Positions 46,020 through 58,740 are shown, numbered from the stretch's first letter. The stretch is DNA of 64,000 bases from Nipponacmea schrenckii (GCA_030562195.1 JAUJPP010000011.1:4712001-4776000), one strand, 5' to 3'. Notes: generated by a model from the sequence alone, not told the origin. Numbers and translations: made by a program.

Positions 46020-48159
46020 AAGATTGAGTATTTGATAATGCACTTCCACTATGCGAGAGTGTCGTCCTAATTGTATCATTACGATCTCTAAAAAATGTAA
46101 ATAATCTAGAAAGGACACAAATCAAAGCAACCGTGATCAGATTATTTTCCTTTATTCCCCAATCAAAACCTTCACAAATTAAAAATATTCACCAACGTTT
46201 GATCGATTTAATCTTGAACTTCAATTTGAAGGAGAAAATATCGCCGCGACTATAAAGACCTGAAAACTGGAGATAAATGCTGAACAATTTAAATATTTCA
46301 AAGGAACGTACAGCCCTAGAGACTGATAAACTCTCCTATAAAGATGATTTGACGATATATCAGAGAGCTGTATTAGGTATGTCTGACCTAGGCTACTGCG
46401 TTCTATGAATCAAACTTGGATGGCTGAATACGCCAAAGTGCTTTAAGATTTATATTGATATTTAGATCAAATTAAATGATATTAACTTTAAGCCCTATTT
46501 TTCTTCGCCTCATTGACATCATTAAAGGTATACTTCCTCTTAAGTTGATTAAAGAACAAAAAAAAAAAATTAAAACTTAACAAAATTTTGATCAGTGGAC
46601 AGTGGACTCCCTCTTTAATAGATAATCATTCAGTCGCCTGTTGATCCTGCAATCCATAAAAAGCTAAATGCTTCATGCCGTCACTAAACACTGTATGACA
46701 TAAGGAGCCCCCGGACTCTCACTATTCTAGTTAAACCATTGATGACCTGTCCGGCCACAGGATGATTCTATGTCTGTAATAGTCACTTCATTAAGGACTG
46801 TATACCATGGGAATCATATTCTTTACCAGTATATACTGAGTCCAGAGAGAATGACAACTGGTATTTATTTTCTTGTAGAATTCTTGACGGCTCTTGTTGT
46901 CTAATGAATAAATCTCCATGAGATTTGATATTTTTACTGGACTGTTATGAGATGCGATGTTCTCTACAGTTGGACAGTTTCCAAAGTGGCATGTCCGATA
47001 CTTCTTATGTTTAAACATTGGCTGATAGCTATAATGTACAGTCACTCATTAAAACTTTCCTAGTCTGTGAGCTAATTGTATTGAATTATATCACAAATTC
47101 CTATAATAGGAAGAAACAATTAAATATAATATATACTATAGTCCCGTTGTCTAACGTTTCAGCTAAATGCCTTCTTCAGAAAAACTTCTGTAGTTTATGA
47201 TCACATTTTGTTCGTCCTTTTAGTACTTATTCAACGTTAATAATACTTTTAGTGAGATATCATACAGTGCATATTTTATTATTTCATCTGATAACTGTTA
47301 GCTTTGTTCGAAAGATTGAACTAGGAGTTTCCAGCCCTCTTCTTTATATTGTCCCTTTCAATATCCTTAAACGGTTGCACCCCCACTCCTATTTCATCTA
47401 TAAACTCATAAAATAAATTCGTAATTAACTGATGAGAATGTAATTACCCCCAAATTGAGCACTGGATTAAAACTAATCCAACACAGAGAAACATTAGCAG
47501 AGATTACGCCCCATGCACTCGTAAATGTTGTTAATGTTACAGAAATATCACCGACTGTTTGATCTGATATTTTACCACATGGAAAACATACAGAATTTTA
47601 CGTGAAATTCCTGCATTTTGGTGTTATTTGAAGAACCACAGTCTGAATAAAAGTTGTACCAAATAAACCTCTGAAGGAGGTCCAGTAGCTGAGGTCTATT
47701 CGATACCTGCAGATTCCACAGTAATTATAGCAAGGGAACTGTATCAATATAATATTGAACCAGAGATTTCCGTTATTGCACTATAGAATAGATTTATTAA
47801 AATATATCCATTACAATAAGTCATGATGCCTATACTCTTAATCTGTCAACTCTGTTTACGACAGCCGACAAAGGCCGATACATACATATAAACAAAACTC
47901 TTTCCACGTGTCAACTATAATATAACAATGCATATGAAGTATTCATTGGAAGGCTTTGATTATTCATAGCGATCAGATATTGTCTGAGAAGATATCGTTC
48001 CAGACAAACAAGTCATCACAAGATAAGACAACCTAGTTCTCGTGTGGAACCATGTCATATTCCCCTGAAGATATCAGAAATGATTTCTTGAGCTTAATCA
48101 AACAAGATTATTTTCTCTAGCAATTGTAAATCAAATGACAGACACAGACTAAAAGTGAT
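46020..48159. other. Non-coding stretch
   Basis: No exon or RNA gene seen, apart from the Penelope-like remnant at 47141. Confidence 0.5.
47141..47183 (-). mobile_element. Penelope-like terminal remnant, hammerhead-like
   Basis: On the minus strand: CTGAAGAAGGC, ATTTAGCTGAAACG, TTAGACAACGGGAC. CTGAAGA fits CUGANGA and GAAA is intact, as in hammerhead motifs of Penelope-like elements. The helix between them is imperfect. No coding part of such an element is in the window. Confidence 0.5.
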
Positions 48160-48476
48160 ACTGTGTCTAAGAATTAAAACATAAATTTAAAGTTCTCAAG
48201 AATGGTAAATATATATTCATCAGTGAACTTACCTGGTGTCATAAAGTAACAGATCTAAGTAATTATTGGAACACGCTTAATCAATCTATTAAGTGTTCTA
48301 ATCAATAATCAATTGCATTTGTATTGAATATTACTAAGATTTTTAATTTATCAGATTATATAAGGATTCTGACATGTAATTCATCTACTGATAAATATAA
48401 TACTAGTATATTATGCTTCTATTGGCCAAGTTTTAAAATTGTAAATTATATTTTCGTTCTAAGACACAGTATTCCT
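48160..48476. mobile_element. Fold-back (MITE-like) element, copy 3
   Basis: The ends ATACTGTGTCTAAGAA and, reverse complemented, ATACTGTGTCTTAGAA match at all but one position. It shares TATATATTCATCAGTGAAC and a central hairpin (CGCTTAATCAATCTATTAAG) with the other two copies, and a longer preserved right arm with copy 2. Confidence 0.8.
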
Positions 48477-49534
48477 TAAAGTAACAGCGACACGTGTGTC
48501 AAATTTATTTTCATTTTGCTGAAAGAGTGGATTGTTCATTTGATCAGATTGACGCAGTCCCATTTCGCATTGGTATAAAAATATTGAAAAGTAAAGAAAA
48601 ATATGAGCGATTTTGAGCAAAGATATATCTGAGATAATTCTCATTAGAATAGCAAGTAAGATCAAGGTAATATGTGTTGTGTTCTATCTTCTATCTAACT
48701 GGTTCAGATTGCTTTGTATAACGTAATAAGTTTGTCATGACCTTGCTCGAAGTATAATTATATCTTCTATCGTATGTTGAAGTGTGTTGCATATCGATGA
48801 AAACTTAGTTTATGTTATTTACCCCATAACCGACTAAGACAGTAACAAACCTCTGCATTATTGATGCAGATTATTCGTTGATAAAAAGTTGATTTCCTTC
48901 CGAGTTATTCAATTACCGTTAATCAGTATTAAACGGAGAGGCTCGCCATTCGCTTGATCAATCATATCATTGTGTGAGAAACGGTGAATATTTAGTAAAA
49001 CCTACCTAATATCTTTCAATTCTCACTGTCAAAATTATAGTTTTTAAATCCCCGTTTGAAAGATTAAAGGCTGATTAGAGACTGTGGCAAATTGAAAAGA
49101 AATAGTAAGACAGTAAGATTTCTAGTTAGAGATATTTTTTCAACGAATTATGGGATTTTCGTGTATTTCTATTACTTTGATTTTATATTTTACTCATTTT
49201 AACCCCTAAAAATGGCGATCCATGGCCGTTGGAAAGAAAATAAGTAAGTTATATTTCATGCTTGCAGGATCACTAAGACTTTCTTTATCTTCCAATGTGT
49301 GTATTTATTGAGAAGGTAATTATTCTTATCCAGTCAGATCATATTTATGCCGTGTTTTATTTGAGCAGGTATCGTGGGATTTTCAAACCTATCAAACAAC
49401 AACTTACATTTTTGAATTGATCATGATTTGGGCTTGAATATCAAGACTTATTTCATTATAACTCGTGAATAATGTGATACACCACGTTTCAACAATTTAC
49501 ATCATTTAGTATTTTTTCTAATTGATGTTAATAC
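48477..49534. other. Non-coding stretch
   Basis: No supported gene. A good start-codon context with an adjacent perfect donor occurs at 49212-49245, but nothing joins to it convincingly. Confidence 0.45.
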
Positions 49535-49775
49535 AGGTTGCCGCGGTGGCTCGGTGCCTAGTACGCATATTCGTTAACAAAACATTGAAAGCGACTAGTC
49601 TAACCGAGGCACCTTAGAGATCTTTCTTCCAACCTCGACAGTTAGAAAGCGAAAAAAGAATAGGCTAATGATGTTGTCCCCTTATTGCACAATTCATGCC
49701 GTTACCAGTCGACATTAATCTACTAGGAGCAGTCATGTAGGACGTAAAACTCCATTCATTTAATTTGGAGTTGTT
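49535..49775 (+). mobile_element. SINE, near full length, diverged, plus orientation
   Basis: The head reads GTTGCCGCGGTGGCTCGG, an A-box-like start. The tail reads GTAGGACGTAAAACTCCATT then CATTTAATTT. The middle (CCTCGACAGTTAGAAAGC, CCCCTTATTGCACA) matches the same body as the complete copy at 58826-59139. The B box is degraded. Confidence 0.75.
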
Positions 49776-51189
49776 TTTCTGAGTTTAATATGACACAGTT
49801 TAATTATCTTAGCCCATTGTTTGCCGCAGATTACATTGTCATTATCAGGACTGAGAAGTCTGTAGTACTTTGAAATATCATAAACACTATGTTATCTATA
49901 TTACAATTCGTTCGACTGTTTATTTTACCGATGGTCTTTCTAGATGAGGGGTCTGACGTAAGTGGGCTCGAGTCCCTCCCCCGGGAATTTTTATACTATA
50001 CTTTGTTGCATTCTAAGACCCCCCCCCCCTCAATTTAATTTAAAGGCTGTTAAAAGGTTTTCCTTGGGTAGGGCCTTCTTTAGGTCTGGTATTCCGTGGA
50101 TTTTGTTAAATTAGTCCCTCTGCTAGTTTTGTATCTGTCACCCATGATTATTTCGTTCATTCATTGCCTTCATGACATCCTTCTACATCTGTACACTGTG
50201 AGAAACAAACTGTTGTTTCGGTTCATTTACCTATACAACTTTCCATAATTACAAGCCCCTTAACAAAAAACCTACATCCGATTTTTACATAAAATCGGTA
50301 CTAAACGAATCTCTTTAATAAATTGCACTAAAATACCTTGAATTTAATATGAAGCTGTTAGGTAGTATGGAGGAATTTTCCATCTTGACAGCTAATTGAG
50401 TAAAACTTTCCATAATTCAACGTAGGTGTGCATCTTATTCTCGCCAAAAGGGTAGCGAAAGTTTAGTTCGTAGCATCTAGCCTCCATGACGGTGTACTTT
50501 TTATTCGATATACATGTGCATATTATTCTCGCTAATGGCAAGCATAACAAGATAACTAGCATGCTATATTCTGGATTTCTAAAGAGATATACTGTCTTAC
50601 CTGAACACTGAAATAATTCCACTGTGATCCACAATCAGGTGTCCACGGTAGTTACAGCGAATAGTGAGAAACTTACCAGTTCACTCTGGTAGAAACTTTC
50701 TAGTAAGAATCAGAGTACGATAGATTATAAATATAGTCTGTAAGAGTCGACACGAAACCTGTAACAACTCGGCACCGATCAGTCGCCTTTCTGACAATAT
50801 TGATGTAGTGCCTGTCTATATCATCATCGTTTAACCAATGATGATCTACACTGAAGTCACTGAACGCCATGCAGTTTTATTAATAACATTCTGTTGACTG
50901 TCACCCAGGACAGTTGGCTTGGTCATGGTTGTTTAAAATAAGAAAAGAAATCCAAATAACAAATTACCAATCTATCGGTTCTAGCTAATTAATGTTTTAC
51001 AATCAATCACAAACGAGGATTTGTTTCGCAATAAAAAGTGGTTTTGACTATCTAAAAGAGTAATCATAGAGTGTGTTTAAGTTTAAGGTTTTCCATTACA
51101 CTTTGTGTTTTCTGCCCTGAAAGCAATAAGTCGTTACAATTGTCAAAAAGACTATTATCGACTTCGTTTCGAGTTTCATGAAACTATAT
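49776..51189. other. Non-coding stretch
   Basis: No supported exon on either strand. A run of Cs lies near 50015-50025. Confidence 0.5.
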
Positions 51190-53522
51190 GTAAAGATGTT
51201 ATAGTGTATTCTTACTAGGTTATTATAAACTATAGATTGTAAAGATGTTATAGTGTATTCTAACTAGGTTATTATAAAACTATAGATTGTAAAGATATTA
51301 TAGTGTATTCTAACTAGGTTATTATAAAACTATAGATTGTAAAGATGTTATAGTGTATTCTAACTAGGTTATTATAAAACTATAGATTGTGAAGATGTTA
51401 TAGTGTATTCTAACTAGGTTATTATAAAACTATAGATTGTAAGATGTTATAGTGTATTCTAACTAGGTTATTATAAAACTATAGATTGTAAGATGTTATA
51501 GTGTATTCTAACTAGGTTATTATAAAACTATAGATTGTGAAGATGTTATAGTGTATTCTAACTAGGTTATTATAAAACTATAGATTGTGAAGATGTTATA
51601 GTGTATTCTAACTAGGTTATTATAAAACTATAGATTGTAAAGATGTAATAGTGTATTCTAACTAGGTTATTATAAAACTATAGATTGTAAAGATGTTATA
51701 GTGTATTCTAACTAGGTTATTATAAAACTATAGATTGTGAAGATGTTATAGTGTATTCTAACTAGGTTATTATAAAACTATAGATTGTGAAGATGTTATA
51801 GTGTATTCTAACTAGGTTATTATAAAACTATAGATTGTGAAGATGTTATAGTGTATTCTAACTAGGTTATTATAAAACTATAGATTGTAAAGATGTTATA
51901 GTGTATTCTAACTAGGTTATTATAAAACTATAGATTGTAAAGATGTTATAGTGTATTCTAACTAGGTTATTATAAAACTATAGATTGTAAAGATATTATA
52001 GTGTATTCTAACTAGGTTATTATAAAACTATAGATTGTGAAGATGTTATAGTGTATTCTAACTAGGTTATTATAAAACTATAGATTGTGAAGATGTTATA
52101 GTGTATTCTAACTAGGTTATTATAAAACTATAGATTGTAAAGATGTTATAGTGTATTCTAACTAGGTTATTATAAAACTATAGATTGTAAAGATGTAATA
52201 GTGTATTCTAACTAGGTTATTATAAAACTATAGATTGTAAGATGTTATAGTGTATTCTAACTAGGTTATTATAAAACTATAGATTGTGAAGATGTTATAG
52301 TGTATTCTAACTAGGTTATTATAAAACTATAAATTGTGAAGATGTTATAGTGTATTCTAACTAGGTTATTATAAAACTATAGATTGTGAAGATGTTATAG
52401 TGTATTCTAACTAGGTTATTATAAAACTATAGATTGTAAAGATGTTATAGTGTATTCTAACTAGGTTATTATAAAACTATAGATTGTGAAGATGTTATAG
52501 TGTATTCTAACTAGGTTATTATAAAACTATAGATTGTGAAGATGTTATAGTGTATTCTAACTAGTTTATTATAAAACTATAGATTGTGAAGATGTTATAG
52601 TGTATTCTAACTAGGTTATTATAAAACTATAGATTGTAAAGATGTTATAGTGTATTCTAACTAGGTTATTATAAAACTATAGATTGTAAAGATGTTATAG
52701 TGTATTCTAACTAGGTTATTATAAAACTATAGATTGTGAAGATGTTATAGTGTATTCTAACTAGGTTATTATAAAACTATAGATTGTGAAGATGTTATAG
52801 TGTATTCTAACTAGGTTATTATAAAACTATAGATTGTAAGATGTTATAGTGTATTCTAACTAGGTTATTATAAAACTATAGATTGTGAAGATGTTATAGT
52901 GTATTCTAACTAGGTTATTATAAAACTATAGATTGTGAAGATGTTATAGTGTATTCTAACTAGGTTATTATAAAACTATAGATTGTAAAGATGTTATAGT
53001 GTATTCTAACTAGGTTATTATAAAACTATAGATTGTAAAGATGTTATAGTGTATTCTAACTAGTTTATTATAAAACTATAGATTGTAAGATGTTATAGTG
53101 TATTCTAACTAGGTTATTATAAAACTATAGATTGTGAAGATGTTATAGTGTATTCTAACTAGGTTATTATAAAACTATAAATTGTAAGATTTATAGTATA
53201 TTCTAACTAGGTTATTATAAAACTATAGATTGTGAAGATGTTCTAGTGTATCTAACTAGGTTATTATAAACTATAAATTGTGAAGATGTTATAGTGTATT
53301 CTAACTAGGTTAATTATAAAACTATAGATTGTAAAGATGTTATAGTGTATTCTAACTAGGTTATTATAAAACTATAGATTGTGAAGATGTTATAGTGTAT
53401 TCTAACTAGGTATTATAAAACTATAGATTGTAAGATGTTATAGTGTATTCTAACTAGGTTATTATAAAACTATAGATTGTAAAGATGTTATAGTGTATTC
53501 TAACTAGGTTATTATAAAACTA
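51190..53522. repeat. 50-bp minisatellite, 2.3 kb
   Basis: About 46 head-to-tail copies of a 50-bp unit: GATGTTATAGTGTATTC, TAACTAGGTTATTATAAAAC, TATAGATTGTGAA. Copies are very homogeneous. The main variation is GTGAAG, GTAAAG or GTAAG at one site. The last copies (53180-53440) are more decayed. No spacers. Confidence 0.97.
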
Positions 53523-53660
53523 ATGGATACGTTGACAGATGCTTACAGGCATAATTGATATGTTTTGGTTTCTAATAGTATCTATTGTAAATGAAAGCTG
53601 TTTAATTCATTAAATATAATTTTTACCCGATCAACTATTGATTATACTATTATAATTCAG

Positions 53661-53864
53661 ATGGTGATTACGGCTTCTAGATCATTTATCAAATTAAATT
53701 TCAACGACCATTCAAAAGACGAAATTACATTTACCCCTATTGAACCTAAGAATATTGATCTACATGATGATGAAACAACAAAGTTCCCTCGAGCTCGGGA
53801 AGCCTATTGGAGCTGGACAGTAGACACTAAATACTGCAATACCTACAGGGCTGAATATTCATAG
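53661..53864 (+). CDS. Probable terminal exon of an unidentified gene
   Basis: A frame of up to 67 codons immediately after a plausible acceptor (TATTATAATTCAG, ending 53660) and ending at TAG 53862-53864. AATAAA lies at 53967-53972, about 100 nt later. The encoded stretch is hydrophilic and normally mixed in composition, ending EAYWSWTVDTKYCNTYRAEYS-like (residues 47-67), unlike the repeat-derived frames nearby. I do not recognise the family. The ATG at 53661 could be a start codon but is more likely an internal Met of a spliced frame. Upstream exons were not found; if they lie to the left, the 2.3-kb 50-bp array is in the preceding intron. Confidence 0.4.
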   Translation: MVITASRSFIKLNFNDHSKDEITFTPIEPKNIDLHDDETTKFPRAREAYWSWTVDTKYCNTYRAEYS

Positions 53865-53872
53865 TAAATAAC

Positions 53873-54745
53873 AAACCAACCTATCGTCCATAATAATTTT
53901 CTTAAATATCAGATCAGAACATAAGAAAAATACTCAGCAATTCCAAACCCTTTATTTCATTTTCTTAATAAAGTATTTTTCCACCCTAAGCCTGCATATT
54001 TGGCATCAAATCCTCCCTTACCCGAAAAAGCTAATTATCAAATTCACGATTTTGTCTTGATTAATCTACTTGAATTCATTCACTGTATATCGGAAATAGT
54101 GAAATAATAAATAAGATAGGTTATAAAAATCCTCGATACATAAATAGATAAAAATCTTAAATTGGGACGTCGCTGGTTTAATCATAACTAATCTGACCCA
54201 GTGCTACTTGATTTAAGGTCTACTTTCTAGAATCCCACCGTTGCATGTTAATGTGTTATTTGTCTTCCTAAAGGCATCAAGCACCCTCAAGACGGTTGAT
54301 AAATGTACAGAAAAAGACTATTCACCTTACAGCGACTTCTATTTTTACTTCCTAAAAATAAAACACAATACAATTATCTGCGTTGTCATCAGCATTGACA
54401 TGCCCTTCAATTTGTCACGTGAATTCGATGACATTGGGCCTATAACAATGACAAAACATAGATGTGTGTCGTATTTGAATTAAGATAGAATGAAATTAAT
54501 GGAGTTTTACGCCCTGTTTTTCTATATCTAAATAAAACAATTGTTTTGACTATACATATGTTTCAGGGACACTTATAGCTGATATGTGTTCAGTTTCCCG
54601 CTGGAAATCTAAGTGGGTCGGGATAATGACGTCACCATCGTGACAGTAATGTCATTCTCCCCTTTTCTAGTACTATGTCTAGCATAATAATCCAAAACCT
54701 TCGCGTAACATTAAACCTATATTTAACTTAAATGTACACTGTGTA
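53873..54745. other. Non-coding stretch
   Basis: 3' flank of the probable exon, then unremarkable AT-rich sequence. A SINE tail fragment lies at 54487-54525 (GGAGTTTTACGCCC). Confidence 0.5.
54487..54525 (-). mobile_element. SINE 3'-tail fragment
   Basis: Short tail match: ATGAAATTAATGGAG then TTTTACGCCC. Nothing else of the element remains. Confidence 0.5.
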
Positions 54746-54749
54746 ACAT

Positions 54750-57290
54750 GGAACACACTTCTTTAATAACAAGGTACATAACACACTTCTTTAATAACAA
54801 GGTACATGACACACTTCTTTAATAACAAGGTACATGACACACTTCTTTAATAACAAGGTACTACACTCTTCTTTAATAACAAAGTACATAACACACTTCT
54901 TTAATAACAAAGTAAATAACACAATTCTTTAATACCAAGGCACATAACACTCTTCTTAAAATAATAAGGTACATAACACACTTCTTAAAATAATAAGGTA
55001 CATAACACACTTCTTTAATAACAAGTTACATAACACACTTCTTTCATAACAAGGTACATACATGTAACACACTTCTTAAAATAATAAGCTACATAACATA
55101 CTTCTTTAATATCAAGGTACATGACACACTTCTTTAATAACAAAGTACATAACATACTTCTTTAATAACAAGGTACGTAACACACGTCTTTAAATTTCAA
55201 GGTACATAACACACTTCTTTAACAACAATGTACATAACACACTTCTTTAATAATAAGGTACACAACACACGTCTTTAATAACAAGGCACATAACACACTT
55301 CTTTAATAACAAAGTACATAACACACTTTTTTGATAATAAGGTACATTACACACTTCTTTAATAACAAGGTATAAACACACATCTTTAATAACAAAGTAC
55401 ATAACACACTTTTTTAATAATAAGGTACATTACACGCTTCTTTAATAACAAGGTACATAACAAACTTCTTTAATAACAAAGTACATAACACACTTCTTAA
55501 TAATACGGTACATTACACACTTCTTTAATAACAAGGCACACAACACACTTCTTTAATAACAGGGCACACAACACACTTCTTTAAAAACAAGGCACACAAC
55601 ACACTTCTTTAATAACAAGGTACATAACACACTTTTTTAAAATAACAAGGTACATAACACACGTCTTTAATAACAAGGTACATTACACATTCTTTAATAA
55701 CAAGGTACATAACACACTTCTTTAATAACAAAGCACATAACACCCCTTCTTTAATAATAAGGTACATAACACACTTCTTTAATAACAAGGAACATAACAC
55801 ACTTCTTTAATAACAAGGTACATAACACACTTCTTTAATAACAAGGTACATAGCACACGTCTTTTAATAACAAAGCACATAACACACTTCTTTAATAACA
55901 AGGTACATAACACACTTCGTTAATAAAAAGGGTTACATAACACACTTCTTTAATAACAAGGTACATAACACACTTCTTTAATAACAAGGCACATAACACA
56001 CTTCTTTAATAACAAGGTACATAACACACTTCTTTAATAACAAGGTACATAACACACTTCTTTAATAACAAGGTACATAACACACTTCTTTAATAACAAG
56101 GTACATAACACACTTCTTTAATAACGAGGTACATAACACACTTCCTTAATAACAAGGTACATAACACACTTCTTTAATAACAAGGTAAATAACACACTTC
56201 TTTAATAACAAGGTACTTAACCCCTTCTTTAATAACAAGGTACATAACACACGTTTTTTAATAACAAAGCACTTAACACACTTCTTTAATAACAAGGTAC
56301 TTAACACACTTCTTTAACAACAAGGTAAATAACACACTTCTTTAATAATAAGGTACACAACACACGTCTTTAATAACAAGGCACATAACACACTTCTTTA
56401 ATAACAAAGTACATAACACACTTTTTTAATAATAAGGTACATTACACACTTCTTTAATAACAAGGTACATAACACACTTCTTTAATAACAAAGTACATAA
56501 CACACTTCTTAATAATACGGTACATTACACACTTCTTTAATAACAAGGCACACAACACACTTCTTTAATAACAGGGCACACAACACACTTCTTTAAAAAC
56601 AAGGCACATAACACACGTCTTTAATAACAAGGTACATTACACACTTCTTTAATAACAAGGTACATAACACACGTCTTTAATAACAAAGCACATAACACAC
56701 TTCTTTAATAATAAGGTACATAACACACTTCTTTAATAACAAGGAACATAACACACTTCTTTAATAACAAGGTACATAACACACTTCTTTAATAACAAGG
56801 TACATAGCACACGTCTTTTCATAACAAAGCACATAGCACACGTCTTTTCATAACAAAGCACATAACACACTTCTTTAATAACAAGGTACATAACACACTT
56901 CTTTAATAATAAGGTACATAACACACTTCTTTAATAACAAGGTACATAACACACTTCTTTAATAACAAGGTGCATAACACACTTCTTTAATAACAAGGTA
57001 CATAACACACTTCTTTAATAACAAGGTACATAACACACTTCTTTAATAACAAGGTACATAACACACTTCTTTAATAACGAGGTACGCAACACACTTCTTT
57101 AATAACAAGGTAAACAACACACTTCTTTAATAACAAGGTACTTAACAACTTTAATAACAAGGTACATAACACACGTCTTTAATAACAAGGTACATAACAC
57201 ACTTCTTTAATAACAAGGTACTTAACACACTTCTTTAATAACAAGGTACATAACACACTTCTTTAACATAGGTACTTAAAGAAGTGTGTT
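54750..57290. repeat. 28-bp minisatellite, left arm, 2.5 kb
   Basis: About 90 copies of a 28-bp unit read on the plus strand as CACTTCTTTAATAACAAGG then TACATAACA. A higher-order duplication is visible: a block of variant units (GTACACAACACACGTC, AATAATACGGTACATT, AATAACAGGGCACACAAC, CTTTAAAAACAAGGCAC) occurs at about 55250-55600 and again at about 56345-56610. The offset is about 1.0-1.1 kb and differs by about three units within the block. The array ends in a short palindromic turn at 57268-57291. Confidence 0.96.
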
Positions 57291-58055
57291 ATGTACATTA
57301 ATAATATTGGAAAAAAATATCTGACCACTGATCATACAAAAACACTTGTAAACGCTTTTATTACTTCCAGATTAGATATGTTCAATTCTCTATTAGCAGG
57401 CTTGCCAAATAAATTGTTAAATAAATTACAAAAAGTTCAAAATACTGCCGCTAGACTTATCACACTTACCAAAAGAGCGGAACATATTACCCCTTGTTTA
57501 ATTCAGTTACTAAACTGACTTCCCATACATTATAGAATTGAACTTTAAAATAGAATTACTTACTTATAAATGTTATAATCAAATTGCCCCAAAAAATTAA
57601 AGTGATCTCATATCCAAGCAAACAAATTCTCGCAACCTACGTAGCTCTAATGATATTTACAAATTGAAACATATCACTGCCAATTATGTTAACTTATGTG
57701 AACGTTCCTTCTCCAATCTTGCTCCAAAACTCTGGAATAATCTTAAACCAAATACAAAAAATGAAATGGATATTAGATCATGTACTTCAGTGGCATCTTT
57801 TAAATCAGCCTTAAAAACGCTTTTATTTAAAAAATCTTTCATTAACTAATTAGTTTTTAATTAGATTTTAATCTTTGTTTCTACCTGAATATTCTAATAT
57901 TCTATATTTATTCATCTAAACTTTGTTAGGATTTTACTGTATGTTTTATTTTTAGCGAATCTAATCCCATATGTATAAAGTATTGTAAAGCGCTACTGAA
58001 CACCTTCATGTGATAAATAGCGCTATATAAGTATGTATGTATGAATTATTATTAT
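57291..58055 (+). pseudogene. 3' end of a CR1/L2-type non-LTR retrotransposon, decayed
   Basis: Two separated in-frame pieces match the C-terminal end of reverse transcriptase proteins of the CR1/L2 type. The first is 57291-57518, with SRLDMFNSLLAGLP and KLQKVQNTAARLI. The second is 57664-57849, with NLAPKLWNNLKPN and SFKSALKTLLFKKSF. Between them the frame is broken by stops and shifts. The 3' end carries TTGTAAAGCGCTACTGAACA and AATAGCGCTATATAAGTATG, ending in a GTAT microsatellite tail, as in this element type. The 5' end is truncated. It sits exactly between the two opposite-facing arms of the 28-bp array. Confidence 0.85.
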
Positions 58056-58366
58056 GTAGCTTGTTATTAAAGACGTGTGTTATGTACCTTGTTATTAAAG
58101 AAGTGTGTTATGTACCTTGTTATTAAAGAAGTGTGTTATGTACCTTGTTATTAAAGAAGTTTGTTATGTACCTTGTTATTAAAGAAGTGTGTTATGTACC
58201 TTGTTATTAAAGAAGTTTGTTATGTACCTTGTTATTAAAGAAGTTTGTTATGTACCTTGTTATTAAAGAAGTGTGTTATGTACCTTGTTATTAAAGAAGT
58301 TTGTTATGTACCTTGTTATTAAAGAAGTTTGTTATGTACCTTGTTATTAAAGAAGTGTGTTATTTC
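58056..58366. repeat. 28-bp minisatellite, inverted right arm
   Basis: About 11 copies of the reverse complement of the left-arm unit: TGTTATGTACCTTGTTATT then AAAGAAGTG. A GTGT/TTGT variant alternates within the arm. Confidence 0.95.
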
Positions 58367-58650
58367 ATAAGTTCTTCCCTTGTGTTCCTTGTTATATTTA
58401 CCCTCAACTTCTAAATGTCGTTCAAACCATACACTATGTATTTATATATACATGTATAGATGTACTGGATGTATTCTAGACGCCCATAGACCTAACATAC
58501 ACACACAGTTACTGTTACCATTTAATGGCTTGTAACTTGCATTAGACTAGCACAGTCATAACGGACTTAAGCCCGAGTCAAGTAGATTATGTCAAAAGCC
58601 TCAAATTGAATTTGTTAGTGAAAGATGGAAACCAAATTGGAAAAGACAAC

Positions 58651-58740
58651 TACAGTAAAACCTCGTTATCCCGAAGTCGACGGTGCTATAAGAATACTTC
58701 GAGATAAGCAGTACCTCGAGACAAACGATCGTGGGATTTG
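58651..58740. mobile_element. Possible pogo/Tigger-like transposon end
   Basis: CAGTAAAACCTCGTTATCCC preceded by TA, followed by GAAGTCGACGG. Sequences of the type CAGT--AACCTCGTTATCTCGAA are inverted ends of pogo/Tigger-like elements. A related inward word (CTTCGAGATAAGC) follows at about 58700. No matching far end was identified. Confidence 0.4.

Noticed and set aside
49212..49243. Possible short first exon (MAIHGRWKEN) before a perfect donor
   Set aside because: Good start context and donor, but the best following acceptor (before 49371) leads to a stop within about 20 codons, and the phase does not fit the exon at 53661.
55609..56924. Two minus-strand frames of repeated LLLKKCVMY-type peptide
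   Set aside because: They are produced by the 28-bp satellite. Period 28 is not a multiple of three and units slip frames.
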